Source: Streptomyces sp. Root431 (GTDB taxonomy: Bacteria; Actinomycetota; Actinomycetes; Streptomycetales; Streptomycetaceae). Taken from it: a stretch of DNA of 64,000 bases. The stretch is taken from contig NZ_LMEI01000007.1 of NCBI RefSeq assembly GCF_001426585.1, positions 18,584 through 82,583 on the forward strand, read 5' to 3'. The translations under genes and the position numbers were made by a program. Shown one piece after another: positions 19,592 to 30,558 of the stretch. Numbering within the stretch: the stretch's first letter is position 1; each line of letters begins with the position of its first letter. The notes under the pieces are model-generated. The model was not told where the DNA came from and made no database searches. It saw nothing but the letters and a program-made list of their open reading frames with translations.

Positions 19592-21997
19592 TCACTTGGG
19601 GAGTTCGACCGACGCCACCGCGCCCTTGTCGAAGACGACGTACGCGATCCCGCCCACCGGCAGGACCTCCGGCCCCCGGATCTGCAGGGAGGGGAACTCG
19701 CCCCAGTTCGGGTCGTAGTCCTCCTCCTCGGCGCGCGCCCCCGGGGCCCCCGGCACCGCCGTGACCTTGAGTCCGCCGGGCGTGCCGTCGGCGGCGAGCC
19801 GCACGGTGTAGAGCGAGGAGTAGTCGGCGTACACGACCCGGTCGCCGACGAGCAGCGGCGAGGACCAGCTCTGGGCCAGGCCGGCCGGGGCCGCCGAGGC
19901 GGGGAAGGAGGCGCGCGTCCCGCCGGTGCGCGGGTCGAGGATCTTCAGACCCTTGTCCCAGGCCAGGACGGCCCGAGGGCCGACCGCCGCGGGGGCGGTC
20001 CTGCCGAGCGGGCCGGGCAGCGACCCCTTCGAGGCGAGGGTGCGCGCGTCGAGCAGGTGCAGGGCGGAGTCCCTGCCGCTCCCGACGCCCGCGCAGTACG
20101 CCGCCGCGCCGAGCACCTTGATCTTCTGGCAGGAGTTGGCGTCCTGGTCGACCTGCCCGAGCTGGGTGCCCTTCCTGGCGTCGTACGCGACGAGCCCGCC
20201 CTGGCTGAGGGCGTAGACGACCCCCCGGGAGTAGGCGAGCGGCTCGTACGGCATGCGTTCGGCCAGGGAGATCTGCCCGTTGGTGAGCTCCTTCGACCAG
20301 AGCTGCTTCCCGTCGGCCAGGGAGAACGCCGTCAGGGCGGCCCTGACCCAGGAGTTGTCCTCCCTGACCTCCGTGGCGACGAAGACGATCCCGTCGCCGA
20401 CGACGGGCCGCGTCTCGAAGAAGCCCTGCGGCCCCTGCGCGGGCTTCTCCCAGCGCACGGCTCCGGTGCGCGCGTCGCGCACCTGGAGGGACTGCGCGGC
20501 GACGAGGACCACGCTGCCCTCGTGGACGGTGGGGCGGGTGGCGCCACCGGCCGCGTGGGGGAACCCCTTGCCGGTCACATAGGTCTCGGGCGGGGAGTTC
20601 TCGGCGCGCTCGACGCCCCACAGCTTCTTCCCGCTCGCCGGATCCAGCGCCTCGTACCGCCCGTCCGTCGTCCGGCAGACCAGCACCTTCTCGTTGGCCG
20701 AGCAGCCGAACGCCGGCGAGCCCAGCTTCGCCTTCCACGGCTTCCAGCCGGCCGGCCGCTGGGCGGTGTTCTGCGGGACGACCCCGGAGGCGTCGGCGAG
20801 TCCCCGGTCGTCCACGCCAGGGATACGGGGAGCGGCGGGCGGGGCGGCCTTCGCGGGGGCCTTCCGCTGCTTCGCCTCGCTCTCCGGCCACAGCAGATAC
20901 GTGCCGAGGCCCCCGGCCACGACCACGAGCGCGAGAGCGGCGGCGAGGATCCGCCCCCGCCGCCCCCGACGCGCGGGCGCGGCGGCGGGCGCGGACAGCG
21001 GTCCCTGCGTCGGTACGGAGTGCAGCCCGGGCACCCCGGACGTCACCACGGGCCCCCGGGGATCGGGCGGGGCCGCGACCTCCAGGAGCGGCCCGCCCGA
21101 GGCGACGAGCTGGGCGAGCTCCGTCCCGTACTCGCTGATGTGGTCCCGTACGCCCTCCGGCCAGGGGAAGCGACTCCCCGCGTCCGCGCCGAGCAGCTCC
21201 GCGAGCCGCTCCGGCGTGGGCCGGTCGGCCGGGTCCGCGGCCAGGCAGGCGGCGACGGTCGCGCGCAGCTCCTCCGGCACGCGGCTCAGGTCGGCCTCGG
21301 CCTGCGAGACGCGGTAGAGGACGGCGGCGAGCGGCCCGTCGCCGAAGGGGTCCTCGCCGGTCGCCGCGTAGCAGAGGAGCGAGCCGAGGCAGAAGACGTC
21401 GGAGGCGGCCGTCACCCGCCGGGCCCCGGCCACGTGCTCGGGCGACATGAAGGCCGGGGTGCCGACCATCACCCCCGTCGCGGTCATGGTGGTGGCGGCG
21501 TTGCTGCGGGCGATGCCGAAGTCGATGAGGCGGGGCCCGTCGACGGAGAGCATGACGTTCCCCGGCTTGAGGTCCCGGTGCAGGACCCCGGCCGCGTGCA
21601 GGTCGGCGAGGGCGCGGGCGATCCCGGCGCCGACGGCGCGCACGGTGGCGACGGGCAGCGCGCCGCCGCGCCGCACGGCCTGGGAGAGGCTGGGCCCGGG
21701 GACGTACGCGGTGGCCAGCCAGGGCACCTCGGCGTCGGCGTCGCCGCCGACGGGCGCGGCGGCGTACGGGCTGGAGACGAGCGAGGCGACCCGGATCTCG
21801 CGCCGGAAGCGGTCCCGGAAGGCCGGATCGCCGGCGACGTCCCGCCGCACCGTCTTCACGGCGACGTAGACCCCGTCGGCCGCTCCCCGGCCCAGGAAGA
21901 CCTCGCCCATGCCGCCGGCGCCGAGCCGGGCCAGCACCTCGTACGGTCCGATCTGTGGTGGCGTGCCCTCACGCAGCGGTCCCAGCACTGTGCCCAT
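19592..21997 (-). CDS. Serine/threonine protein kinase with PQQ-type propeller (AfsK-like), upstream copy
   Basis: 801-aa paralogue of the next kinase with the same design: kinase domain (LGAGGMGEVF, VAVKTVRRD, HRDLKPGNVML, DFGIARSN, MSPEHVAG), linker, one membrane helix (ILAAALALVVVAGGLGTYLL) and a PQQ-like propeller (GKKLWGVERAE, GKQLWSKEL). ATG at 21997 (MGTVLGPLRE) is chosen although AGGGGGG abuts it; starts at 22027 or 22045 are possible. First gene of a two-kinase operon. A perfect TTGCATG-TG-CATGCAA inverted repeat just upstream is a candidate operator. Confidence 0.9.
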   Translation of the reverse strand: MGTVLGPLREGTPPQIGPYEVLARLGAGGMGEVFLGRGAADGVYVAVKTVRRDVAGDPAFRDRFRREIRVASLVSSPYAAAPVGGDADAEVPWLATAYVPGPSLSQAVRRGGALPVATVRAVGAGIARALADLHAAGVLHRDLKPGNVMLSVDGPRLIDFGIARSNAATTMTATGVMVGTPAFMSPEHVAGARRVTAASDVFCLGSLLCYAATGEDPFGDGPLAAVLYRVSQAEADLSRVPEELRATVAACLAADPADRPTPERLAELLGADAGSRFPWPEGVRDHISEYGTELAQLVASGGPLLEVAAPPDPRGPVVTSGVPGLHSVPTQGPLSAPAAAPARRGRRGRILAAALALVVVAGGLGTYLLWPESEAKQRKAPAKAAPPAAPRIPGVDDRGLADASGVVPQNTAQRPAGWKPWKAKLGSPAFGCSANEKVLVCRTTDGRYEALDPASGKKLWGVERAENSPPETYVTGKGFPHAAGGATRPTVHEGSVVLVAAQSLQVRDARTGAVRWEKPAQGPQGFFETRPVVGDGIVFVATEVREDNSWVRAALTAFSLADGKQLWSKELTNGQISLAERMPYEPLAYSRGVVYALSQGGLVAYDARKGTQLGQVDQDANSCQKIKVLGAAAYCAGVGSGRDSALHLLDARTLASKGSLPGPLGRTAPAAVGPRAVLAWDKGLKILDPRTGGTRASFPASAAPAGLAQSWSSPLLVGDRVVYADYSSLYTVRLAADGTPGGLKVTAVPGAPGARAEEEDYDPNWGEFPSLQIRGPEVLPVGGIAYVVFDKGAVASVELPK

Positions 21998-22029
21998 CCC
22001 CCCTGATGACGCAACGTCAGGCCGCATCA

Positions 22030-22045
22030 TTGCATGTGCATGCAA
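22030..22045. promoter_or_regulatory. Inverted repeat TTGCATG-TG-CATGCAA upstream of the kinase operon
   Basis: Perfect 7-base inverted repeat with a 2-base spacer, 33-48 bases before the chosen kinase start, in an unusually AT-rich stretch. Size and symmetry suit a dimeric repressor. No matching half-sites were noticed elsewhere in the window. Confidence 0.45.
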
Positions 22046-22118
22046 GGCAAAGGCCGGACCCCCGAGGGGTCCGGCCCGTCATGCGAAGCCCGTCACACGG
22101 AGCGGGCGAGGCGGTGGC

Positions 22119-22616
22119 TCAGCGGCCGTACGGCGTGGCGCTGAGGATCTTCACCGTGGCCTTCTTGCCGTTCGGCAGCTCGTACTCGGCGTCGTCACCG
22201 GCCTTCTTGCCGTTGACGCCGACGCCGAGCGGCGACTGCGGCGAGTAGGTCTCGATGTCGTCGCTCGCGTACTCGCGGGAGGCGAGCAGGAAGGTCATCG
22301 TGTCGTCCTCGTCGCCGTCGAAGGCGATCGTGACGACCATGCCCGGCTCGACGATGCCGTCGTCCGCCGGGGCCTCGCCGACCTTGGCGTGCTCAAGGAG
22401 CTGGGTGAGCTGACGGACCCGGAGCTCCTGCTTGCCCTGCTCCTCCTTGGCCGCGTGGTACCCGCCGTTCTCGCGCAGGTCTCCCTCTTCGCGCGCCGCC
22501 GCGATCTTGGTCGCGATTTCGGTACGCGCGGGACCAGACAGGTACTCAAGCTCTCCCTTGAGCTTGTCGTACGCCTCCTGGGTGAGCCAGGTGACGTTGT
22601 CGCTGGTCTGGGTCAC
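22119..22616 (-). CDS. greA: Transcription elongation factor GreA
   Basis: 165-aa factor that enters the RNA polymerase secondary channel and stimulates transcript cleavage to rescue backtracked complexes. The N-terminal coiled coil is clear (LTQEAYDKLKGELEYL, IAAAREEGDLRENGGYHAAKEEQ, with the acidic DLREN tip), and the C-terminal FKBP-like domain ends SPLGVGVNGKKAGD. GTG at 22616 follows GAGGAG by 5 bases, so the upstream ATG is rejected. Monocistronic by appearance. Confidence 0.96.
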   Translation of the reverse strand: MTQTSDNVTWLTQEAYDKLKGELEYLSGPARTEIATKIAAAREEGDLRENGGYHAAKEEQGKQELRVRQLTQLLEHAKVGEAPADDGIVEPGMVVTIAFDGDEDDTMTFLLASREYASDDIETYSPQSPLGVGVNGKKAGDDAEYELPNGKKATVKILSATPYGR

Positions 22617-22805
22617 AGGTGCTCCTCGTAGGTACTGGGAATACAAAGCATCGCCCTACACGGGCAGCATGCGCTTCCCGAGCGGGCGAAACCACGAGCC
22701 TAACAATGAGTGGCGAAAAGCGGGAGGACATAAACCATCAGGATGGCGTCACCCCAGGTCACGCACGTGACCCGCCGGGACTCGTCACCCGGTCCCTACC
22801 CACGG

Positions 22806-23207
22806 CTACCGGGCCGTACACCCCACGAGCTCGGCACTCGTCGCGTGCGCGGTCGTGCGGAGCGTGAAGACGCTGTCGACGCGGCCGGCGGGGTCGTCGA
22901 TCCGCACATCCTTGCGAGCCACCTCGGTGCCGTCCTCGGCCCGCGAGCGCAGCGTGCAGACGCCCTTGACGCCCTCGTCCTTGCGGATCTCCAGGTGCAC
23001 CTGCACCTCGGTGGGGCTCACCACGTCGAACTTGATCATCTCGGCGCTGATCTTGTTGTCGACGACGTAGTACCAGCCGAACCAGCCCATCAGGCCGAGG
23101 AAGAGGACACCCAGCGTCGCTCCGATGACCTTGAGCTTGCGGTCGGCCCGCTCGTCCGCGGAGCGCCCGTAGCGCCCTTCGGGCAGCTGCTCTCGCACCG
23201 CGCTCAT
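22806..23207 (-). CDS. DUF4307 membrane protein
   Basis: 133-aa single-pass membrane protein: N-terminal cytoplasmic REQLPEGRYGRSADERADRKLK, one helix (about 29-47, GATLGVLFLGLMGWFGWYYV) and an external beta-rich domain with two cysteines (GVKGVCTL, AELVGCTAR). This is the actinobacterial DUF4307 pattern. It is divergent from mca by 98 bases, a pairing conserved across streptomycetes as far as I recall. Role unknown. Confidence 0.88.
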   Translation of the reverse strand: MSAVREQLPEGRYGRSADERADRKLKVIGATLGVLFLGLMGWFGWYYVVDNKISAEMIKFDVVSPTEVQVHLEIRKDEGVKGVCTLRSRAEDGTEVARKDVRIDDPAGRVDSVFTLRTTAHATSAELVGCTAR

Positions 23208-23305
23208 GGTGGATCCTCTCGAAGCCGGGGGTGGCGGAATTTTCGATCCCCCGATTCCGTCACTATAGAAGCCTCCCTCCGCGTCGAATCACTGAGGATC
23301 GAGTC

Positions 23306-24187
23306 TTGACCGAGCAACTGCGACTGATGGCCGTGCACGCCCACCCCGACGACGAGTCGAGCAAGGGTGCGGCCACGATGGCCAAGTACGTGTCCGAGGG
23401 GGTGGACGTCATCGTGGTGACGTGCACGGGCGGCGAGCGCGGCTCGGTCCTCAACCCCCAGCTCCAGGGTGACGCCTACATCGAGGCGAACATCCACGAG
23501 GTGCGCCGCAAGGAGATGGACGAGGCCCGCGAGATCCTCGGCGTCTCCCAGGAATGGCTGGGATTCGTCGACTCGGGCCTGCCCGAGGGCGACCCGCTGC
23601 CCCCGCTCCCCGAGGGCTGCTTCGCCCTGGAGGACGTCGACACGGCGGCCGGTGAGCTGGTCCGCAAGATCCGTTCGTTCCGCCCGCAGGTCATCACGAC
23701 CTACGACGAGAACGGCGGCTACCCGCACCCCGACCACATCATGACCCACAAGATCACGATGGTGGCCTTCGACGGCGCGACCGACGCCGAGAAGTACCCG
23801 GAGGCCGAGTTCGGCCCGGTCTGGCAGCCCCTGAAGCTCTACTACAACCAGGGCTTCAACCGTCCCCGCACGGTCGCCCTGCACGAGGCGCTGATCGCCC
23901 GCGGCATGGAGTCCCCCTACGGGGAGTGGCTGGAGCGCTGGAAGGAGTTCCAGCGCGCGGAGCGGACCCTGACCACGTTCGTGCCCTGCGCCGAGTTCTT
24001 CGAGACCCGCGACAAGGCCCTGATCGCCCACCGCACCCAGATCGACCCCGACGGTGGCTGGTTCCGGGTCCCGATGGACATCCAGAAGGAGGTCTGGCCG
24101 ACGGAGGAGTACGAGCTCAGCAAGGCGCTGGTCCCGACCTCCCTCCCCGAGGAAGATCTCTTCGCGGGCATCCGCGACAATGCCTGA
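23306..24187 (+). CDS. mca: Mycothiol S-conjugate amidase
   Basis: 293-aa zinc hydrolase that cleaves mycothiol S-conjugates so that toxic electrophiles and antibiotics leave the cell as mercapturic acids. The LmbE/PIG-L motif VHAHPDDES (zinc ligands His13, Asp16) and the second ligand region GGYPHPDHIMTH are present; CTGGERGSVLNP is typical of Mca. TTG at 23306 is chosen for its GAGG site 8 bases upstream and because the family begins LTEQLRLMAVHAHPDD. A downstream small membrane protein gene follows with virtually no gap. Confidence 0.95.
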   Translation: MTEQLRLMAVHAHPDDESSKGAATMAKYVSEGVDVIVVTCTGGERGSVLNPQLQGDAYIEANIHEVRRKEMDEAREILGVSQEWLGFVDSGLPEGDPLPPLPEGCFALEDVDTAAGELVRKIRSFRPQVITTYDENGGYPHPDHIMTHKITMVAFDGATDAEKYPEAEFGPVWQPLKLYYNQGFNRPRTVALHEALIARGMESPYGEWLERWKEFQRAERTLTTFVPCAEFFETRDKALIAHRTQIDPDGGWFRVPMDIQKEVWPTEEYELSKALVPTSLPEEDLFAGIRDNA

Positions 24188-24188
24188 C

Positions 24189-24425
24189 ATGAGCGCACAC
24201 CTGGCACTGACCCAGCTTGTCCCCTTCGCCGCCGAAGAGCTGGACAAGAACAAGGTGACCCCCGGCGTCCTCGGCTTCGTCGTCTTCGCGGTCCTGGCCC
24301 TCGCGGTCTGGCAGCTGATGAAGTCGATGAACCGCCACATGGGCAAGGTCTCCTTCGAGGAGGCCCCGGACCCGGCGGCCACCGCGGACACCCCGGCGGC
24401 CGAGGCCGGCGCCACCGGAAAGTAG
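24189..24425 (+). CDS. Small conserved membrane protein downstream of mca
   Basis: 78-aa protein with one membrane helix (about 27-44, VLGFVVFAVLALAVWQLM) between a short N-terminus (MSAHLALTQLVPFAAEELDKN) and an acidic Ala/Pro tail. It follows mca directly; ATG at 24180 would overlap the mca stop, while 24189 gives the usual family start. Homologues follow mca in many streptomycetes (recalled). No function can be assigned. Confidence 0.8.
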   Translation: MSAHLALTQLVPFAAEELDKNKVTPGVLGFVVFAVLALAVWQLMKSMNRHMGKVSFEEAPDPAATADTPAAEAGATGK

Positions 24426-24432
24426 CGACGAC

Positions 24433-24472
24433 GCCCCCTGTCCCGTACCCGTGGCGGTACGGGACAGGGGGC
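24433..24472. terminator. Strong hairpin after mca operon
   Basis: A perfect 17-base inverted repeat (GCCCCCTGTCCCGTACC and its complement) with a 6-base loop directly after the small membrane gene. It separates the mca pair from the ABC genes that follow. Confidence 0.85.
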
Positions 24473-24508
24473 GCCCGTACGCCTGCCCCAGACACGAGGT
24501 GCACGGAG

Positions 24509-25171
24509 ATGCGTACTGACCGGTTAGAGGGCGGGGCGGTGAGCGACGTGCCCGCGCTCGCCGCGGAGGGCGCCGCGGTCGACCTGGACGGGACCACGCT
24601 CCTCGCACCCACGACCTTCTCGGTGATGCCGGGCGAGTTCCGGTGTCTCACCGGCAGCAACGGCTCGGGGAAGACGACCCTCCTGCGGGCCTTCCTGGGG
24701 AGCCGGCGGCTGACGGACGGCACCGTCCTCGTGCACGGCGAGCCCGTCGACATGGCCAGGCCCCGGCACCGGCGGCTCGTGGCCTCGCTGGTCGAACCGG
24801 TTCCCGTCGCGCGGGACATGACCCTGCGCGAGCAGGTGACCCTGGTCGCCGCCTCCTGGTACGGCAACACCGCGGCCACCGCCGAACGCGCCGACGAGAT
24901 CATCGGGCGCCTGGGGCTCACCACACTGGGCACCCGCTTCCCCTCCCAGCTCTCCTCCGGCCAGCTCCAGCTCTTCCACCTCGCACTGACCCTGGTCCGC
25001 CCCGCCGACGTCGTCCTGCTCGACGAGCCCGAGCGGCACCTCGACACCGACCGCGTCGCCCTCGTCGGCGCCCTCCTCGCCGAGCGCGCGCGACAGGGCA
25101 CGTCGTTCCTGGTCGCCACCCATGAGCCCGCCCTGGTGAAGGCCGGCGACGGTGTCATGGAGCTGGGATGA
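24509..25171 (+). CDS. ABC transporter ATP-binding protein
   Basis: 220-aa single ABC ATPase: Walker A GSNGSGKTTLL, signature LSSGQLQLFHLAL (a diverged LSGGQ), Walker B VVLLDEPERHLD, switch histidine in LVATHEPA. ATG at 24509 has GGAG directly upstream; a GTG at 24539 is an alternative. It overlaps the membrane gene downstream (ATGA), so the two form one transporter. Substrate unknown. Confidence 0.88.
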   Translation: MRTDRLEGGAVSDVPALAAEGAAVDLDGTTLLAPTTFSVMPGEFRCLTGSNGSGKTTLLRAFLGSRRLTDGTVLVHGEPVDMARPRHRRLVASLVEPVPVARDMTLREQVTLVAASWYGNTAATAERADEIIGRLGLTTLGTRFPSQLSSGQLQLFHLALTLVRPADVVLLDEPERHLDTDRVALVGALLAERARQGTSFLVATHEPALVKAGDGVMELG

Positions 25172-26709
25172 CGACCGGGAGCATCACCGAGACCGAGGCC
25201 GACCCCAGGGCCCGCGTCCACGCCGTACGGCACCGGTACGCCCACCGCGGCGACCGCGCCACTCCGCAGGACCGGGCGTACTCCGTCTACCTCACCGCCA
25301 TCCTCGGCCTCGTCTACGTGGCTCCGGTCGTCTACCTGGTCAGGACCACCCGGCCGCTCCTCTCCCTGGAGTCCTCCGCGGCGGCGACCCCCGTGGCGTG
25401 CCTGGTCGCGGCGGCGGCCGTCTGGGGCGCCCAGCTCGCCGGCCGGTTCTGGGGGCCACTGGTGCTCAAGCCGTTCCTGCTGCACGTGTTCATGAACACC
25501 GACCTGCCCCCCGCTTCCTACCTCGGCGCGATCGCCCGCCGCCGCCTCGCGTACGCGGGCCTCGGCACGCTCCTCGTCATGTGCACGGCGACGTTCCTCG
25601 CGACCGACCTGTTCGACCACGCGGGAAGCGCACTCGTCCCGCAGAGCGCGGCCGTCGCGCTCGCCACCGGCGCCGTAGCCCCCGTGGCGTGGCTGTGGGG
25701 CCAGGTCCGAACGGTGCGAGACAACCTCCTGCTGGCCACCGCCGTGGCCGCAACGGCCGTCACCGTGACCCTGCTGGGCCGGTCGGCCCTCCTGGGCGGG
25801 GCCGGTCTCTGGCTCGTCGCCGGTGTCCTCACGGTCGCGGCGGCGGTACTCGGCAGTTCAGCCTTCCGATCCGTCCCAACGGTCGACCTCGCCCGGCTCG
25901 CCCGCGAATCGGCCCGCGCCGCCGAGGCCCAGACCTTCGCCTGGACCGGCACGCTCCACCACGCGCTCGACCTCTACCGCCCGGAACCCCGCGGACTCAC
26001 CTCGGCCCTGACCCGCCCCGACGGACGTCTGCGCGGCCACCTCGCCCAGGGAGCGGTCCGCGCGCTCCGCACAAGGGGCCGCGCCATCGCGGCCGCGGTG
26101 TTCCTCCTGACCGGCGGCGCCGTCCTGACGCTCGGCGTCACGACCCCGGACGCCCGCTTATCGACACTGTCCTGGGCGGCCGGCGCGGCGGGCGTGTACT
26201 GGGGATCCGGCTGGGTCGGCGAGACCTGGCGCGGCCTGCGCGACGAACTGACCCTGACCCCGCTGCTCGGCGAACGGTGGGGCGGAACCCTCGCCCGCAC
26301 CCTGGCCTGGCCCGTCGCGGTCGTGACGGTCACGGTAGGTCTGGCGAGCGGCACCGTGATCCTGACCCGGTCGCCTCTCCAGGCCGGCGGCCCGGCACTG
26401 CTCGTCACGGCGTCGGTGGTGCTCGCGCTCGGCGCCAGGTTCCTGCGCGAGATGAAGACGAACCTCCCCATCGAGCTCCTGCTCCCCGTCATCACGCCCC
26501 TGGGCGACCTCTCCGCCCTCCGCGTCTTCGTCTGGCAGTTCGACGGACTCGTCGTCGTCCTGGCCGGCGTCCTCGTCATGAACGAGATGCCCTCCACCCC
26601 CACCGCCACCCTGACCGCCCTCGCCCTCACCGCCTGGTGCCTCCGCGCCGGCCTGCGCCGCACGGGCCGGCCCCTCCGCCGCCTCCTCACCCGCCTCGGC
26701 CGCGCCTAG
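25168..26709 (+). CDS. Large membrane protein, ABC permease partner (DUF6297-like), TTA-containing
   Basis: 513-aa integral membrane protein with about 12 hydrophobic segments and no soluble catalytic domain, translationally coupled to the ATPase before it, so a permease role is likely. The sequence resembles the DUF6297 group of actinobacterial membrane proteins. A rare in-frame TTA codon lies at 26158-26160 (Leu in [10 protein letters not shown]), which in Streptomyces requires the bldA tRNA and usually marks development- or secondary-metabolism-linked genes. No other in-frame TTA was noticed in the window. Confidence 0.82.
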   Translation: MTTGSITETEADPRARVHAVRHRYAHRGDRATPQDRAYSVYLTAILGLVYVAPVVYLVRTTRPLLSLESSAAATPVACLVAAAAVWGAQLAGRFWGPLVLKPFLLHVFMNTDLPPASYLGAIARRRLAYAGLGTLLVMCTATFLATDLFDHAGSALVPQSAAVALATGAVAPVAWLWGQVRTVRDNLLLATAVAATAVTVTLLGRSALLGGAGLWLVAGVLTVAAAVLGSSAFRSVPTVDLARLARESARAAEAQTFAWTGTLHHALDLYRPEPRGLTSALTRPDGRLRGHLAQGAVRALRTRGRAIAAAVFLLTGGAVLTLGVTTPDARLSTLSWAAGAAGVYWGSGWVGETWRGLRDELTLTPLLGERWGGTLARTLAWPVAVVTVTVGLASGTVILTRSPLQAGGPALLVTASVVLALGARFLREMKTNLPIELLLPVITPLGDLSALRVFVWQFDGLVVVLAGVLVMNEMPSTPTATLTALALTAWCLRAGLRRTGRPLRRLLTRLGRA

Positions 26710-26779
26710 GGGTGTCCTCCCCGGTCGTACGGGGGAGGCATCCCGCACGACCCCGGGACGGCAGGGCAGGATGGGCCCC

Positions 26780-28807
<2,028 letters not shown>

Positions 28808-28824
28808 ACCCGGCGCGGTAAAGG

Positions 28825-28868
28825 GGACGGCCCCGCCACCCCTCCGAGGAGGGGCGGCGGGGCCGCCG
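28825..28868. terminator. Bidirectional hairpin between yyaL-like gene and first rodlin
   Basis: GGCCCCGCC...CCCCTCC pairs with GGAGGGG...GGCGGGGCC in the 77-base gap between these convergent genes. It should end both transcripts. Confidence 0.75.
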
Positions 28869-28884
28869 TGCCGAGCGGCGTCGC

Positions 28885-29292
28885 TCAGCTGTTGCCGGCG
28901 CCGTTGCCGGACAGCACGGGGATGTCGCTGAGGATGTGCGACAGCGGCTCGTCACCCTTGGCCTGGGTGGAGTTCTCGGTGCACTGCTGGTTCTGCGGGG
29001 AGGACAGGACGTTGATGTCCTGGACCGCGATCGGGATGAGGCCGATGAGCGAACCGGCGTTGACCTTGGCCGGGAGACCGACGCACGGCTTGTTCAGGGA
29101 GCCCTGGACGAGCGCGAACTGCGGGCTCATGTTGCCGTACGTGGCGGAGTTGCCGAACTCCTGGTGGGCACCGTTGCCGCTCAGCGAGGTCGTGCCACCG
29201 TCGTCGGCGATGGCGAGCGCCTGCCCGGCACCCGCCGCCGTCGCGCCGAGAACCGACGCGGCCACAGCAGCCGTAGCCAACAGCTTCTTCAT
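28885..29292 (-). CDS. rdlA: Rodlin (aerial hyphal sheath protein), copy 1
   Basis: 135-aa secreted structural protein. A signal peptide (about residues 1-27, ending GQALA) precedes the rodlin core: [58 protein letters not shown], and [18 protein letters not shown]. Rodlins help order chaplin fibres into the rodlet layer of aerial hyphae and spores. Copies 1 and 2 are nearly identical apart from the signal peptide. A BldN-like promoter (CGGAAC-N16-AGTTGA) lies 52-79 bases upstream. The letter in the symbol is arbitrary. Confidence 0.95.
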   Translation of the reverse strand: MKKLLATAAVAASVLGATAAGAGQALAIADDGGTTSLSGNGAHQEFGNSATYGNMSPQFALVQGSLNKPCVGLPAKVNAGSLIGLIPIAVQDINVLSSPQNQQCTENSTQAKGDEPLSHILSDIPVLSGNGAGNS

Positions 29293-29343
29293 GAGGTAAG
29301 GCCTTTCGGATACTGGCTCGCGCTGAGTGCCGAGCCGTGCTGA

Positions 29344-29371
29344 TCAACTGGTCAGAGGCCCGGAGGTTCCG
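29344..29371 (-). promoter_or_regulatory. BldN-like promoter of rodlin copy 1
   Basis: Minus strand CGGAAC (29371-29366), 16 bases, AGTTGA (29349-29344). Resembles the reported sigma-BldN consensus CGTAAC-N16-CGTTGA at most positions, and matches the promoters of the other two rodlins. Confidence 0.75.
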
Positions 29372-29389
29372 GTAAGTCCACCGGACGGC

Positions 29390-30430
29390 CTACGGGCAGA
29401 TGAGCGAGGCCCCCGCGGCGGGCGCGTACGTGCCCACCGGGATCGTGCTCGGAGCGACGTCCCCGGCGACCGGCAGCGGCCGGTCCTCGCGCATCCGCCC
29501 GAAGACCTCCGCCGCCCCCTCCTCGTCCCAGGCGAGCGTGGACCCGACGCCCTCGATGTTCGCGTTGAAGCCCCGGACGGGCACGGTCGCGAACTCCATG
29601 CGGTCCGGGGGCAGGTCCCGCAGCCGGGCGGCGAGCGTCAGCAGCTCTCCCGTCGAGATCCCCCGCTCGGCCTCCGCCGTCCCGCGCAGCGCGGCGGCGA
29701 AGTCGTGCAGCTGCTCCGGGTCGTCGAGGACGCCCTCGCGCAGCCGCTCCAGGGTGTTGACGACGAACTGCTGCTGCTTGCGGATCCGGCCGAAGTCCAT
29801 CTGTCCGTCCGCCTTCCGCGAGCGGACGTACTGGAGCGCCTCGCCGCCGGCGACGCGCTTGGTCCCGGGCTGGAGGTCGATGCCGGTGGACGGGTCCTTG
29901 AGGGGCTCGGCCGTACAGATGGGCACCCCGCCGTCGACGCGGTCCACGGTGTCCATGAAGCGTCGGAAGTCGATCTCCAGGTACCGGTGGACGTCGAGCC
30001 CGGTCATCGACTCGACGGTCTCCACGGCGAAGGAGGAACCGCCCTCCGCCCAGGCGCTGTTGATCTTCGCGGGGTGGGCGGCGTGCACCTTGCCGGTCCG
30101 TCGGTCGCGGTGGTCGGCGGGGAAGGAGGTGAGCGAGTCGCGGGGCAGACTCACGACGTCGACCCGGTCGTTGGCCGCGGAGACGTGCACGAGCATCATC
30201 ACGTCCGTGCAGTCGCACCCCTGGCCGCCCAGCCGGAAGCGCTCCTTCTCCTCCGCGGTGACGCCCTTGCGGGTGTCGAGGCCGACCACCAGGAGGTTCA
30301 GCCCCTGTTCAGGTTCGGGGAGTTCGGTCGGGACGGCGGCGAGCGCGCCGGGAACGAGTGCGGTGAGCGCGGCGAGGGCCGCGGGGACGAACAGCAGCCG
30401 CCGTGGCCGCTTCGGGCGCGGGAAATTCAT
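29390..30430 (-). CDS. LytR-CpsA-Psr (LCP) family protein
   Basis: 346-aa membrane-anchored LCP protein, the family that attaches teichoic-acid-like or capsular glycopolymers to peptidoglycan. The N-terminus MNFPRPKRPRRLLFVPAALA is a signal anchor; the catalytic core has NLLVVGLDTRKG, DVMMLVHV, VVSLPRDSLTSF (the Arg-Asp of the phosphate-binding site) and YLEIDFRRFM, with YVRSRKADGQMDFGRIRKQQ near the end. It lies between rodlin genes and near the polysaccharide operon, so it could anchor that polymer. Confidence 0.93.
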   Translation of the reverse strand: MNFPRPKRPRRLLFVPAALAALTALVPGALAAVPTELPEPEQGLNLLVVGLDTRKGVTAEEKERFRLGGQGCDCTDVMMLVHVSAANDRVDVVSLPRDSLTSFPADHRDRRTGKVHAAHPAKINSAWAEGGSSFAVETVESMTGLDVHRYLEIDFRRFMDTVDRVDGGVPICTAEPLKDPSTGIDLQPGTKRVAGGEALQYVRSRKADGQMDFGRIRKQQQFVVNTLERLREGVLDDPEQLHDFAAALRGTAEAERGISTGELLTLAARLRDLPPDRMEFATVPVRGFNANIEGVGSTLAWDEEGAAEVFGRMREDRPLPVAGDVAPSTIPVGTYAPAAGASLICP

Positions 30431-30558
30431 GCCCGCACGCTAATTCGACCCCGCTCGTACAGAGGTACGCGACGCGACATGGAGAGAGCGAATCACTCTC
30501 CTGCGGCGCCTGTGTAATGCTGTCCAATGATGCGTGAATCGCAGCGGAGGGAGCGAAG

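Noticed and set aside
17687..22006. A 1439-residue plus-strand frame opposite the kinases
   Set aside because: Shadow of two kinase genes with complete catalytic motifs; no start signal or known domain.
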